Part shown: in pieces, positions 24,983 to 36,306 of the stretch
Position numbering within the stretch: position 1 is the stretch's first letter
Layout of the letters: every line of letters begins with the position of its first letter
Source of the DNA: Musa acuminata AAA Group
Taxonomy: Eukaryota > Streptophyta > Magnoliopsida > Zingiberales > Musaceae
Assembly (NCBI RefSeq): GCF_036884655.1
Contig: NC_088327.1
Location: 9,457,001 to 9,521,000, forward strand
Length of the DNA: 64,000 bases
Reading direction: 5' to 3'
The notes under the pieces: model-generated
Told to the model about the DNA's origin: nothing
The model's input: only the letters and a program-made list of their open reading frames with translations
Database searches by the model: none
Made by a program: the position numbers and the translations under genes

Positions 24983-26373
24983 ATGGCCACATTTGAGTTG
25001 TACCGAAGGTCCTCCATTGGCATGTGCTTGACGGAAACCTTAGATGAGATGGTATCTACTGGAACTTTAAGCCCAGAGCTAGCTTATCAAGTGCTTGTGC
25101 AGTTTGATAAGGTAATGTGGTTTTTAACCCTTGACATTTCTTGTGGATAATTCTATTTTCAGTCATATTTATGAGTGCTCTTCTCTTTGGTATTGTCTCC
25201 TTCCAGTCTATGACAGAGGCCTTGGAGACCCAAGTGAAGAGCAAGGTTTCTGTCAAGGTATATATTTGCTGTTAGGTGTATTCTTTATCATGTATCCAAG
25301 TTTAGCAAAAAGGAAATTATGCTTGTTATGGTACTTGTGCCTTTAACCTTTTGTCAACTAGTCATTTGACCAAGACTGCTCTACAGTATCATGTCAAATG
25401 TGAGGTGTAACATTAACTGAAGTCTTTGCTATTATTTTTTGTTAATCTTGGATCCTGGACAGATTAATCCCACATCTGTCCGGGTCAAATTCTTGGACAT
25501 CATTCCACAAGGATTTGAACCCAGAACCTCTCCTAGATGAAGGGACCAACCACATAGCTAATGCCTGAATTGCTTATGACAATGTTCCTTTAGATATAGT
25601 TATGTGCGACAAGTAGTTTCTTATATGTCATGCTTATGAGAGAACTTGGGGCCATATCAAGTAATTCTTATTCGTAGTGCTCTTGTTGCTTAAGCTTTGT
25701 TCAACTTTGGTATTTCTTGTTCAAATTATTCCTTTTCCTTTCCAGTGAGCAGCAGAAATTCATCAAAAATAGCCATAGATGCATATTCAAATATAAGGAA
25801 ATCTTTGTAAATATTAAGAGTATCCTTTCAACAATCAACTTTGAAAAATTAATTCCAAATGAATTCCACTTCTTAGCTTACTTTATACTCACGATCTTCT
25901 TGAAAGCAGCAACAAGTTGCTGTAAGTTCCAGTAATCAGCGGGTGCCTTTCATTGTTTGCTGTCATGTACCTGGTGTTTTTTACCTTCGTATAGCAGGAA
26001 CAATATGTAGAATGAGGTCCACCCTTTTAGCATCTTGTAGGGGTGTTCCAATCGAACCAAAAAACCTAATTGAATCGGAATTAAACCAGAACTGAACTGA
26101 TCCAAAACCGGTTTGGCCCGTGCATCAATAGTTTGGTTTTGAAAGCTACAAACAGTTCTGATTCCGGATGCTGTTCTTCAGTTTGGTTAACCAGTTCGGA
26201 TCGAACCAAACTTATTTTTGCAAAATTTCCTTGGGTACTTGGGTTCCATGAATTGGTGATCAAATGGGTGTACAAGATTACTGTTGGCTCAAGTTCAATA
26301 TTACAATTTCACAAATCTTATCATGTTGGTTCAAGTTGACTAAGATTTCGATTCGGTTTAACTGGTTCATTTG

Positions 26374-26408
<35 letters not shown>

Positions 26409-29400
26409 AAATTACTTGAAATTACAAACTGGTTAACTAAATTGGATTAATTGATTTTGAATCGGTTCGGTGAAAGTAAGGTAGGTTTGAATCAGTTCGG
26501 ACTTACCTTACTTTAATCAAACCAAATCATATATCGGTTCAGTTTGGCTCAGCCCTTAACGATTCAGTTTGAACCACTTTGAACAACCATAGTATTCCTT
26601 TCTAACCTTTTGTATCTCCCTCCCTCTATTTATTCAATATGGTAGGCTGTTACTTAAACACATCTTTTATTTTTGCATTTCTTTATCTGTCTGTCTTAAA
26701 AGCCTGATTTGATTGATCTTAAAATTTTGAGTCACTGATTCTCTCTGTTTTATTATTTTTTAATTTTATTTTTTATATTTTTGGTTTTTAAAGTGAGGAA
26801 CATTTCCATCTTGTTTAAGCCGAATATATCATGATGTTCCCAAGAATTTTCCTTCACTCACAGTTCTCTCAACCTCTATATTTCTCTCTTTTTCAACCTA
26901 CCCCTTCTTTTTGTCATCTTTGTTCATCAGTGTTCTCTCTTTTCATTCTGTCAGCAATTTAGAAAATGATTTTCTTGCTTCCCCATCTCTATCTCTCATC
27001 TTTTTGTTTTTCACTTGCCTACAAGCATATGTGGATGTGATGGCATACATGACTGCTAGTCATCAACCAGAATTAGCTGTTCCCCCAGTAAGGCAATCAT
27101 TGCTTGCGATCACATATATTATTACTAATTTCTTGCCTATGTCATATAGCTAAATAAATGAACAACTATTTGTTCAAACATCATTGCTGAAGGCATGCTT
27201 ATTATCAACTGTTGAATTTTCATAGTGTCTTAGGAGATCTTAGGAGTCTAAGGACCAGTTGTGGATCGTTTGTTTTCATCCATCTATACCAAATTTCAAA
27301 CTTGGGGTGTTAACAGGTCCAGTATTGCCTGTTGTCATTGGAAGCAGTAGATCCTAATTTGGGCCAGACTCAGAACTGTCTAAAACAAATCTGGCCTGGC
27401 ACTGACCTCGACATGAATACGACTTGCTGAAATTGGGCCTAAGTTAGGTCTTTTTATCCTTCTTTTCCCTTCTAAACTGATACACTTAGTGCCTGTAAAC
27501 AAATGCAAATTGATTTTACAACAAATTTAACCCCTCAATTATTTTTGCTCTTTGCTCTGTTTCTAGTTTTATCTTAAGCTATGTTCTTCATTTTGTTAGC
27601 AATTTATGACTAAGATATCATTAAGTGTATATTATCATGTTTTATATATTTGAAATGTGTAGGTATGTAATATATGAGACCAATGTTAGGGTGCTTTGGT
27701 ACATGGTCACTTGTTTTGAACTTATCCATGTGGATAATTTGTAAATGTCCTACATGCATCTATGCAGTGCACATACATAGTGATTTAAAAAGCGCTAGGC
27801 GTCAAGGTCCAAAAATGCCCGAGACGCTAGGCGCTCGCCCGAGCGAACCGATGCGCTAAAATATTAAAATATATAATATAATTAATAAATATAATTATTT
27901 AATAATATTAAAATTAAAATAATATATTATTAATCTAATAAATATAAATACATTACTGTTACTAGTATACTGCTAACAGTATACTTTTGAAAGAGGAGAA
28001 GGAAGAGGAGTGTAAGGGAAGACCGAGGGTGCAGCGACAATGGTAAAAATGAGCAGCGGCAGCGAGAGCGGCGAGCGGTGACAGTGGCAACGACAGCGAG
28101 AACGGCGAGCGGCGACAGTAGCAGCGGCGAGCGGTGGGAGCGGGAGCGGTGAGTGGCGACAGCGACGACAGCAGCGGTAGCGTGAATGCAAGCAGGGTTA
28201 GGGTTGGGCAACGACAGTTGATATCGGTGCTTTAATTGGTTCGATTGAACCAACTAAAGCATCGAAGACCGAACCAGACCTAAAACACTGGTTCGGTCGC
28301 CTGGTTTCGGGCGAGCGCCCAAGCGGCACCTCTTTGAAGCGCGCCGCCTGGAAGTGAAGCGAGGCGCTCGGGCCTCACCTCGCCTTGCCCGAGCGCCTAG
28401 GCGAGCGCCCAACCACCTATTGAAATCACTGCATACAACACATTTGCTACTAAATCTTATTGAACTTTTCTAGTTTTATCTTGAACTCTGTTCTTCATTT
28501 TGTTAGCAATTTATGACTAAGATATCATTAAGTGTATATTATCATGTTTTATATATTTGATATGTGTAGGTATGTAATATATGGGACCAATGTTAGGGTG
28601 CTTTGGTACATGGTCACTTGTTTTGAACTTATCTATGTGGATAATTTGTAAATGTCCTACATGCATCTATGCAGTGCGCATACAACACATTTGCTACTAA
28701 ACCTTATTGAGCTTTTCTGTTAATTAAGAATCTTTTTTCCACTTGTCTCAAATGTGCATGTTTTGCAATGAAGTTGAGTTAGTCAACTGGAAAATTCCGT
28801 ATACTCTTGATTATTTAAGTGTACCAGATAGGAATATTTTATAAGCTTATATACTTTCCTATGGCATGGGTATCTCGTCACTATGTCCACATATTACTGT
28901 TGTGTCTGCAATATACAGTACTTTCATCCTTGATTAAATTATGCTGGTTAAGTTTTACAAAGACAATTTATCTTGCTCCATGTCTTGGCCTCGCTGCGTT
29001 ACCGGTACTTATAGGTACTTTTGTTGATTTCACACTATTGATTTGGCAAATTCTCTCATAGTAAACCACCTTTTGTTTTAGTCATTTCCGGATACATAAT
29101 GACCAGTTTAGAAATTGTCGTGGGTATGGAACTATTGTTATGCGGGGTTCCCATTAGTTTTATTAGAATGTAGAACTGCTTTCCGCTTGCCTCTTAAACT
29201 TGTATTTTTCCTCGTCACTCCTATTTGTTGTCCCATCTTTTTCAGGTCCATTGGTTTCTTCTAACTGTTTGAAGTTTATATAGCTATCCTATCATGTGCT
29301 TGTTATGCTGACCTATAAGTTAATCTTTTGTAGTGCCTTCTCACGTGAACGTTATACTTAAATATCATTGCATGGGCATATCCAATTTCTGCACTTTCTA

Positions 29401-29703
29401 CTGGCCAAATCGCTTGTCATAAAAAAAATTACTAGGAAGTACTGTATCAACCTTAAGGGAACTAATTGTCACACCCTCATTTTTTAGTCTGTTCTTTGTT
29501 ATCAAACCTGTCAATTCGGAAACCTGATATCTTTTTTCCTTTTGGGTAATGCTCTTGTGCAGGGTCATCTGCACACCTACAGGTTTTGTGACAATGTGTG
29601 GACATTCATCTTGCAAGATGCAGTTTTCAAAAGTGAGGACCGCCTGGAACAAGTGAAGAGAGTGAAGATTGTTGCTTGTGACTCCAAGTTGCTTACACAG
29701 TGA
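24983..29703 (+). CDS. TFIIA-S: transcription initiation factor IIA small (gamma) subunit
   Basis: The exons are 24983-25111, 25207-25257 and 29563-29703, giving 106 residues, the normal size. TFIIA gamma pairs with TFIIA alpha/beta to stabilise TBP on the TATA box. The protein opens [20 protein letters not shown] and continues with a four-helix part to residue 60, then the beta-barrel part with [20 protein letters not shown]. The family match is near complete. Residue 39 is Val, the wild-type state at the position changed to Glu in the rice xa5 resistance allele. The C-terminus ([12 protein letters not shown]) is slightly shorter than in rice. The last intron (4.3 kb) is stuffed with repeats. 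Frames inside that intron are not exons. Confidence 0.97.
25440..25575 (-). mobile_element. tRNA-derived SINE-like element
   Basis: Read on the minus strand, TAGCTATGTGG (25560-25550) matches the pol III A box and GGTTCAAATCC (25521-25511) matches the B box with one change. The spacing is about 29 bases. The downstream part runs through a GGACAGAT/ATCTGTCC inverted pair to an A-rich tail near 25432. No clean target duplication was found, so the ends are approximate. It lies inside the last TFIIA intron in antisense orientation. Confidence 0.5.
26038..26590. mobile_element. degenerate MITE rich in GGTTCGG/GAACC
   Basis: The left end TAGGGGTGTTCCAATCGAACC and the reversed right end TATGGTTGTTCAAAGTGGTTC are partly alike. 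The interior repeats AACCGG, GGTTCGG and GGTTTGG motifs and contains a TA tract (26376-26405) and a 12-base stem (AGTAAGGTAGGT with ACTTACCTTACT, about 26475-26515). There is no clear target duplication. Confidence 0.4.
27561..28719. repeat. about 250-base direct duplication, first copy split by a MITE
   Basis: Copy A is 27561-27778 continuing at 28431-28470; copy B is 28468-28719. Both start TTCTAGTTTTATCTT and read through TTATGACTAAGATATC, GTAGGTATGTAATATATG, ACATGGTCACTTG and CTATGCAGTGC. By eye there are about ten differences. Copy B is uninterrupted where copy A carries the element 27779-28430. Confidence 0.9.
27779..28430. mobile_element. MITE with AGTGATTT termini and GCGAGCGCC-rich arms
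   Basis: This is a 652-base insertion. Its termini are AGTGATTT and AAATCACT. The subterminal arms carry GCGCTAGGCG and GAGCGCCTAGGCGAGCGCC inverted motifs around an AT-rich and GGCGAGCGG-rich centre. The flanks ACATACAT and GCATACAA look like an 8-base target duplication with two changes. The adjacent unbroken duplicate (GCGCATACAACAC at about 28677) shows the empty site. Size and duplication suggest a hAT-type non-autonomous element. Confidence 0.75.
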
Positions 29704-30170
29704 GAGTGCCCGTCTTTCCTACTTTCTTAGCAGTGACCATGATTATGCATGTAAATTTTTCTGTTTCTGGACCGACCGGCGGATACCATTCCCTGTGCGA
29801 AACTCATCGTCTGGGGCAAAGACCTGTCAGATGAATTTAATTTTATCTTGAAAACATTGAAATCTCTGGAGAAGGTTTCAAAATTGAATGGTCTGTTCCG
29901 TTTCAGTATCTTGGTGTTGTGTTGAGATGAAGGATGATGGAAGGTCTTAAACCATGAGCCATCACAGTTCATCCAATTGGTATTGGTGTCTACCATTGAC
30001 AGAAGGTATAATTACTGGCCGGCATTAGTTATCAATAAAAAACCTCATCTGATCACCCTCTCTATTTCTATTGAATGCTTTGCTGAGGCCATGTTGTCCA
30101 CAGTCTCAGACCAGCCTGAAGCAAGCAAACCACTAGCTTCAGAAGACATGTTTTTGTGCCACTTCTAGCT
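29704..30170 (+). other. 3' untranslated region of the TFIIA gene (approximate)
   Basis: Sequence after the TGA at 29701-29703. It is of mixed composition with no second gene. The end of the transcript cannot be fixed. Confidence 0.35.
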
Positions 30171-31964
30171 GTAAAGCATCCTGAGATCAAATTGCAAGGA
30201 CTGGTATGCCTTCATGATACATGAGTTGGATCCTATGTTCAAAATGTCAACTCACTGTTGTCCACTTCTCACCCAAGTATGGGGACATCGATCTAAATCT
30301 CTCTCCTAGATGTGGAGATGGAGAAAGACATGACATCATGTGAGAAGGTTACTGTGTGCCCCTAAAAACATCCAAACCTATCAGTCTTTTAGTTCTCTGC
30401 ATCAGACAAGCCTTCTCCAACAGTTAAAAGCATCAGAGTCCTGACAGCACTTGCATTGGAGCCATCTCATTGTAGTTATCCATGTGGTCACTGTAGTCAA
30501 TGGAAATCATGTGATCCTTCAGAAGAGATGGCACAGTCATTTACCTATCAAATCATTTGGTTCTCTTACTCTATGATGCTTCTGACTTGAGAAATCAAAT
30601 TAAATGGTATGATCCATAGAGTTGCTGTTTGTCCCATCCTTCCATCAACATCCATTTAATAGAACAACACATGGATGCAGAAAAACCCATTGTCATCACT
30701 GTGACTGCAAGTTGTGGATGACAAGTCACCTAGGCAATGGATGATGAGCATGGATGCCATTGTCTCATCACTGTCATGTTGGAGGTGTGATGGTGTGCAA
30801 AATGTGCACAAAGCTAGGTTGGCTCTTGTTCCCATTATGTGACACAATCAATCTTTTCAAGAGAAAAGTTTGATGAGGCTGTCCTTCAAATGGATCTGAT
30901 GGAAGACCTTTCTTGTCCACTGAGAACACTTGGTGACAAGTCTTTGTCTATAGGTGCTGTTTTCCTAAGACACCATGAAAGCTCTCAAATTTTGTATAGA
31001 GCAAGTTAGGGTGGTGTATAGGCTTTCAATTGACCATCCCAATCATTGAGAATTCTGAAAGGTGTTAATTTGGAGTCCTTGAATCAAAGATTACATGCCA
31101 CTGATGTTGTCACAGTCAAAGTCTGAAAACTGCATGAGCCAATAGAAAATATATTTTGGTAGGTGGATGATAACTCATATGAATTGAAAGAGCCGAGTGA
31201 TATATATTAGTTTTGACTAATAATTCAAGAGGTTTAAGTTTTTTTGAGTTATACTGGTATTTAATCCTGGCTATGTTAGCTCTGATGAATCCGACTCAAT
31301 TTTGAGTTCAATGAATTAAACATTGACATGGGATCAAAGATAAGAAAGATTACGACAGTCCTAATCAATTCTTAATAAATGATAGGAACATAGAAACATC
31401 CAATGGTAAGCATGACATGAATGAAGAGTAGTTATTGGAAAGAAGAAAAAGAAAGGGCAAAGGTAAATGATATAAATGGGAACATTCGCTGTACCTGAAG
31501 AAGTCTATGAATTTTTTTTTTTGTAGTATATGCTGGGCTCAGATCTTAATTGGGTTGATTGCTTTGGACTTAGGTACCAATTGAACTATGATGGTTGATA
31601 TGAATCAGACAATATAAATAATAGTAATTAGGTCACTCTAGTCTCGCTTGACCTAACATATGTTGTGGTCTAACCCGACCAATTTAACACCCGGGTTTTG
31701 AATTTTATAGTAGATTTAGATATCTTTTAATAAGATAAACTCATAGTTCAAGTACTTAAGCAAGTAGTTAGTCAGATTTTATGTAGGATAGTATCTTTTA
31801 AAAGATAAATGAGAGTTTACTATCAATCATCAATATCTGTACTAGTTAGTCAATATCGTAAAAAAATTATTAGATGAGAGTTTTAGTTCTCAACTCATTT
31901 ACTATCAAACATAGCAACCAGTAAAACTCATTCATTCATTCATGTGATTTGCAAGTCAAAATAA

Positions 31965-31969
<5 letters not shown>

Positions 31970-32017
<48 letters not shown>
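31970..32017. repeat. (CT)n microsatellite
   Basis: An uninterrupted CT dinucleotide tract of about 48 bases. Confidence 0.95.
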
Positions 32018-32019
<2 letters not shown>

Positions 32020-34039
32020 GAAACTTGTTTTGTGGGGAATCAATGGCTATAGAATAATTCTTCTCGGAGCTGGGAACTGTTCTGCATCAATTTAAAGCTT
32101 TTGCTTGAAGTGGTTATGAAGATGGAGGATTAAATAGATGAACTTGCAAAATACTTTGATTAAGGAGTTCTCACTCTTTGTCCTATTCTTTGACTTTGTA
32201 GCAATAGTGATGCTTATTTAGATGCTCACGCTATTAGGAGCTTCCTTTTTGCACACCTTTACTTGCTATGTTAGCTTTAATTTAAATAAAATAGTATATA
32301 TATATATATATATATTTACTTGAGTATAATAATGTTCATAATTTCTTTTTGTTTGACTTGTGACCCTATTAGATTATAAAAAACCTTTCATTTATAGAAA
32401 TTGTATATGACTAGTTTTCCTATTTGATATGACTAGTTTTCCTATATGATATGACTTTTCCAATGTTAAAGTATATATATAAAGTTATTAGAAAAGATTG
32501 AAAAAATTAGATGTTTCCTTTTGGTGGATAATTACGCTTAGATTCAATATATATTAAATGTCAAAGGATTATGTAAAATGAATAGATATATTATAAGAAG
32601 ACCCATAGGTATTGTGTTTAGAGGGCATCAAGAGATAAAAGAACATCATAGGCTTTCAATACATATTTAAATATTTTTTTATTAAATTAAGGATGAATGA
32701 AAAAAAGAGATTCATATAATCGCATTATATATTATGGTTTATTATTATTATCGATGAATTTTGGATGAATCCACACAGTTGAAATGGATGAGTAAGCAAA
32801 AGTTGAAATGGAAAGATTAGATTATACTCATTTTTCTTGCATTTTATTGATGATAAAATTATACTTGTTTCATCATATGTGTCCCATTAAAAATGGCATG
32901 TAAGCCTTGGCTAGCAAGTAACCTATTATGTGACACTAGCTTTCCAATTTCTTACATGTGTGGTGGGCACAACCACATGAAGAAGAAGAAGAAGAAGAAG
33001 AAGTCCAACAATTAATTGAATTGATGAAGGGAAGGGCAGGACAATGGACCAAATTATTGTGAGGGTGTTGAGGCATCATCAATCCATAGAGGAGGAGTTT
33101 TGTGTCCTCCCATTTGCTTCTGCTTTGGAGTTTGGGCTGTTGCCCCTCCCTTAAGCAAGTAGGGATGTGATAAATATGTCTGTTAAAGTTAGGGAAAGAG
33201 GTGAAGAAAAAGGTGCCTTGTGTATCCAACCCAATCAACACAAATCATTTACACCTACCTCTACATTACATGTTGCCCTGTTTTATAAGGATTGGGAGCA
33301 TGAGTTGATCTCAATCTAACAAATGCAAGGTGTGGCGGGTAATTGATGATTCCAAGTTGGATTGCTATTGGATCAGGTTCAGTTCAATTTTAGATCCATC
33401 AGAGCTGAATCTTGCTTACCAAAATATTGTTGCTTGATCTAAGGGCACTTTTTAGAGTTGGAGTGATAAATATTCCTTGTAGGTTAGATATCTTATCCAT
33501 TTAAATTAGATTTTTGATACAAAAATAAATATTCGAATCGAATTTGGATTTGGATTACCAAAGTATTTCTAGTTGTTCCATCTCATGGTAGCTTTTAGAA
33601 TAGAATAGTATTCGAGATCAAATATCCAAATGTATACTACTCACTTAAATTGAGTTCAAATATCTTCCAATTGAATTTGAACATAGAAATAAATACTTGA
33701 GTTAGGATTTAATTTAATAAGTTGATTTTTTTTATGATTACTCAAATATATCAACTCTCCTAAATTAGAGTTTGTTTTAATTGTCTAAACTTTTTTAGAA
33801 TTAGATTAGTGCTTTTGGTTAGGTATATTTTGGGTATCCAAATATATTTTAAATTGGATTCAAATATGGTTTGATCAAATTTAGATAACAAATAAAATTT
33901 AGGTCGAATTCATATTTCAATATTATTTTCATGATTACTCAAATAGCTTATTTTTAAATAATAATAATAATATTTATCCGACCTTTTTTATTAAGATAGA
34001 ATATGAATCTTATTCTGAGTTAATAAACATATTCGAAAG

Positions 34040-34040
<1 letters not shown>

Positions 34041-34080
<40 letters not shown>
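34041..34080. repeat. (ATT)n microsatellite
   Basis: A TTA/ATT trinucleotide tract of about 40 bases. Confidence 0.95.
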
Positions 34081-35164
34081 CATCGTGATCATCAAATGAG
34101 TGCACGTATATTGATGAGGTTACCATGTCTCAATCACGACGGATCATGTCCTCAAGGTAATGGGGGTGGAAATGAGCACGAAAAATAAAGATTGATCCAC
34201 CAACTGAGACCGTCCGATCTTAGGATGAGCTCGTGACGACGACTCCACACCAACGCTTCCGAATACTTCTTTCCTCCTTTTTATTATCACATTTAATTTT
34301 TGAGATATTGGATTTGTGGGAGAAAAAAAAATACTATGACATTAGTTAAATTAAATCGATTAAAAAATTATATAGGATCCTTTTGTCATTTATTACTTCA
34401 CATCATAAAATGAATTTTAAATATCATTCCATTACTTCAATCCTCCCATTCAAAAAGAAAAAAAAAATACTATTACTATAAAACTTAGCTTGGATGGTAA
34501 AGATCTTATTATATTACTATAAAACATTAAAAAAAAGTATTAGTATTTATTTGATTGCACCTAAGATATGGATTAAAGTGCCATTCAATAAATTTGAAAG
34601 ATTTATAGTAATTATTTTATTTTATAAAAAAATAAGTGAAGAAGACTTTATAATAAATTATTAAAAAAATTATCCTGATATTTTTTATAAAAAAATATTA
34701 CATAAAATTTTGAATTCTATTGATATGGTAAATAAGTCCTATACATCATCACTAATAAAAAAAAACTTTTATTATCATTAAAAATATTGATAAAAAAAAC
34801 CTTTATTATTATTTAAAAATATTATTAAATTAAGGGGTGGGGGAGGGGGAGGAACACATCATTCCCATATGCCTCATTCCTTTGGGGAAAGCAATACAAT
34901 AATATATATAGGATGTGAGGGTAATTAGTTGAAGGTTTGCATCAAGTAAACCACAACATAAGAAATGCACAAAGGTAGCTAAAGTTACTGTCATCTCCAT
35001 CATTAATAACCACTTAAACAAGTGAAAGAAGAAGAAGAAGAAAGCAGAGGTAACAAAACAAAGGGAATCAATCCATTTCATTTCATTTCATTTCATTTCA
35101 TGGACTAAAGAAATGGTGGGTTGGAGTGTGTCTCTCCTTTCCTTTTTCCTCCCTTTGCCACTTC

Positions 35165-35170
35165 TATATA
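35165..35170 (+). promoter_or_regulatory. TATA box of the bHLH gene
   Basis: TATATA inside CTTCTATATACTCCC, followed 30-60 bases later by CT-rich leader sequence, the usual plant core-promoter arrangement. Transcription would begin near 35195-35205. Confidence 0.5.
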
Positions 35171-35451
35171 CTCCCTCCCTCCCTGCCTGGGCGGTGCTCA
35201 ATGATTCATCTCTCTCTCTCTCTCTCTCTCTGCCGCTCTGTGTGTGCAGTGTTGAGGTATAAATGCGGTAAGCATCTCTCCTCTCTCTTTCCTGTCTCTG
35301 TCTGTGCGCGAATGTTCATGTATTCTCTCTCTATCTCTCGCTCTGCTTTTCTCTTGGAGCAGGAGAAGAGGGTGCAAGAACAAGGGGAGGAGGCGACCGA
35401 GCAGCAGAAGACAGGGAGAAGCGAGATCGAAGATTTCCAACAAGGCTTTCA

Positions 35452-36252
35452 ATGGCAAAAGTGCTGTCGTCAAATGGTAGGCAGAGTGATTAAAGGCGCA
35501 AGGAATCTCTAGTGCGAGGGCGTGGCACCTTTCCTTTTCGCTCTGTACACTGCGTGAGCGGGTGTTCTTTGGGTCTTCGTGAAAGGAAAGGAAAGGAAAG
35601 GCGCGATCTTTGAGGGGATGGCTTGAGTTCTGCTCTTCTGCCTGCGACCGATGCCGCTCTCTCTCTCTCCCTCTCCCTCTCCCTCTCAGGTGGGGATTCC
35701 TTCCCTGTTTGCCTTGTCTTTTTACTCCTTGTTTCTTGGTCGCATGTACTCTGAGCTCTGATGCCCTCTCTGTCCATTTCCTGAGCTGGTCTTCTGCTAA
35801 CAGCAAATTCTTGGCAGGCAATTCGTATCTTTGATTTGGTACTGTCGGTAATAGTCGTAAAAAGGGTTCACTTTCTGTTAATTTCTGATGCTTGCCATAG
35901 CCAAAAGGCTGCTGATATCTGAATCAATGGCTTCTGAGGAGTTTCTTCTGAGACTTGTGGGTTTAGCGGACTGGGTTTGTACATGTTTCCATGCTTTCTT
36001 GGCTTCTAGCTTTTACCCCCCCCCCCCCCCCCCCCCCCCCCTCTCCCGACTGTTCATCATAGCTTCTAGCTCATCTCTGTTCCTTCTCCTTTCTGCAATT
36101 TGGATGGCATTCTTCGATTCACTTGGGACAATCTCTAGTTCGGTGATTGGGTGCTTATTCTGAGGCTAATATACTATGATTTGCTTGTATCAGATCCGAA
36201 GAAGAAGATCAAATTCGGATCTTGTTTCGCGTCTTCATCTAGGAGAGGCTAA
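35452..36252 (+). other. predicted spliced upstream ORF, 27 codons
   Basis: An ATG at 35452 in good context (CAATGG) reads MAKVLSSN and crosses the predicted junction 35476/36194. It continues DPKKKIKFGSCF to a TAA at 36250-36252, 54 bases before the main ATG. It exists only if the two leader splice sites are used as predicted. Confidence 0.4.
36016..36041. repeat. poly-C run
   Basis: Twenty-six consecutive C bases in a leader intron of the bHLH gene. The length is prone to sequencing error. Confidence 0.9.
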
Positions 36253-36306
36253 TTCTTCCTCGTGGCTGCACTGAAGATTGTCACCGGCAAGGTTTGGGAG
36301 GTAGAA

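Larger units (their letters stand above)
30171..35160. other. 5 kb gene-poor AT-rich spacer
   Basis: No gene is supported. Simple repeats include (CT)n at 31970-32017, a TA tract at 32292-32315, (AAG)n near 32980-33002, (ATT)n at 34041-34080 and (ATTTC)n at 35074-35100. The part 33480-33960 has scattered GGATTCAAATATCC-like motifs and a repeated ATGATTACTCAAATA block (33736 and 33932), probably old repeat DNA. Short frames have no recognisable family. Confidence 0.6.
35200..36306 (+). other. 5' leader of the bHLH gene with two predicted introns
   Basis: The inferred leader exons are about 35200-35267, 35363-35476 and 36194-36306. Donors are GTAAGC (35268) and GTAGGC (35477); acceptors are TTGGAGCAG and TGTATCAG. 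The second intron contains a run of 26 C (36016-36041). A short upstream ORF spans the last two leader exons. Confidence 0.5.

Noticed and set aside
27930..28253. 107-codon minus-strand Arg/Ser-rich frame
   Set aside because: It is wholly inside the MITE's GGCGAGCGG-rich interior; a repeat artefact.
30171..31500. Possible retrogene or transposon coding remains downstream of TFIIA
   Set aside because: I looked on both strands for polymerase, integrase or gag-like motifs and saw none.
35198..35821. 207-codon minus-strand frame at the bHLH leader
   Set aside because: It is built from CT/GA-rich leader repeats (Arg/Glu runs); no homologue is recognised and the plus-strand gene explains the region.
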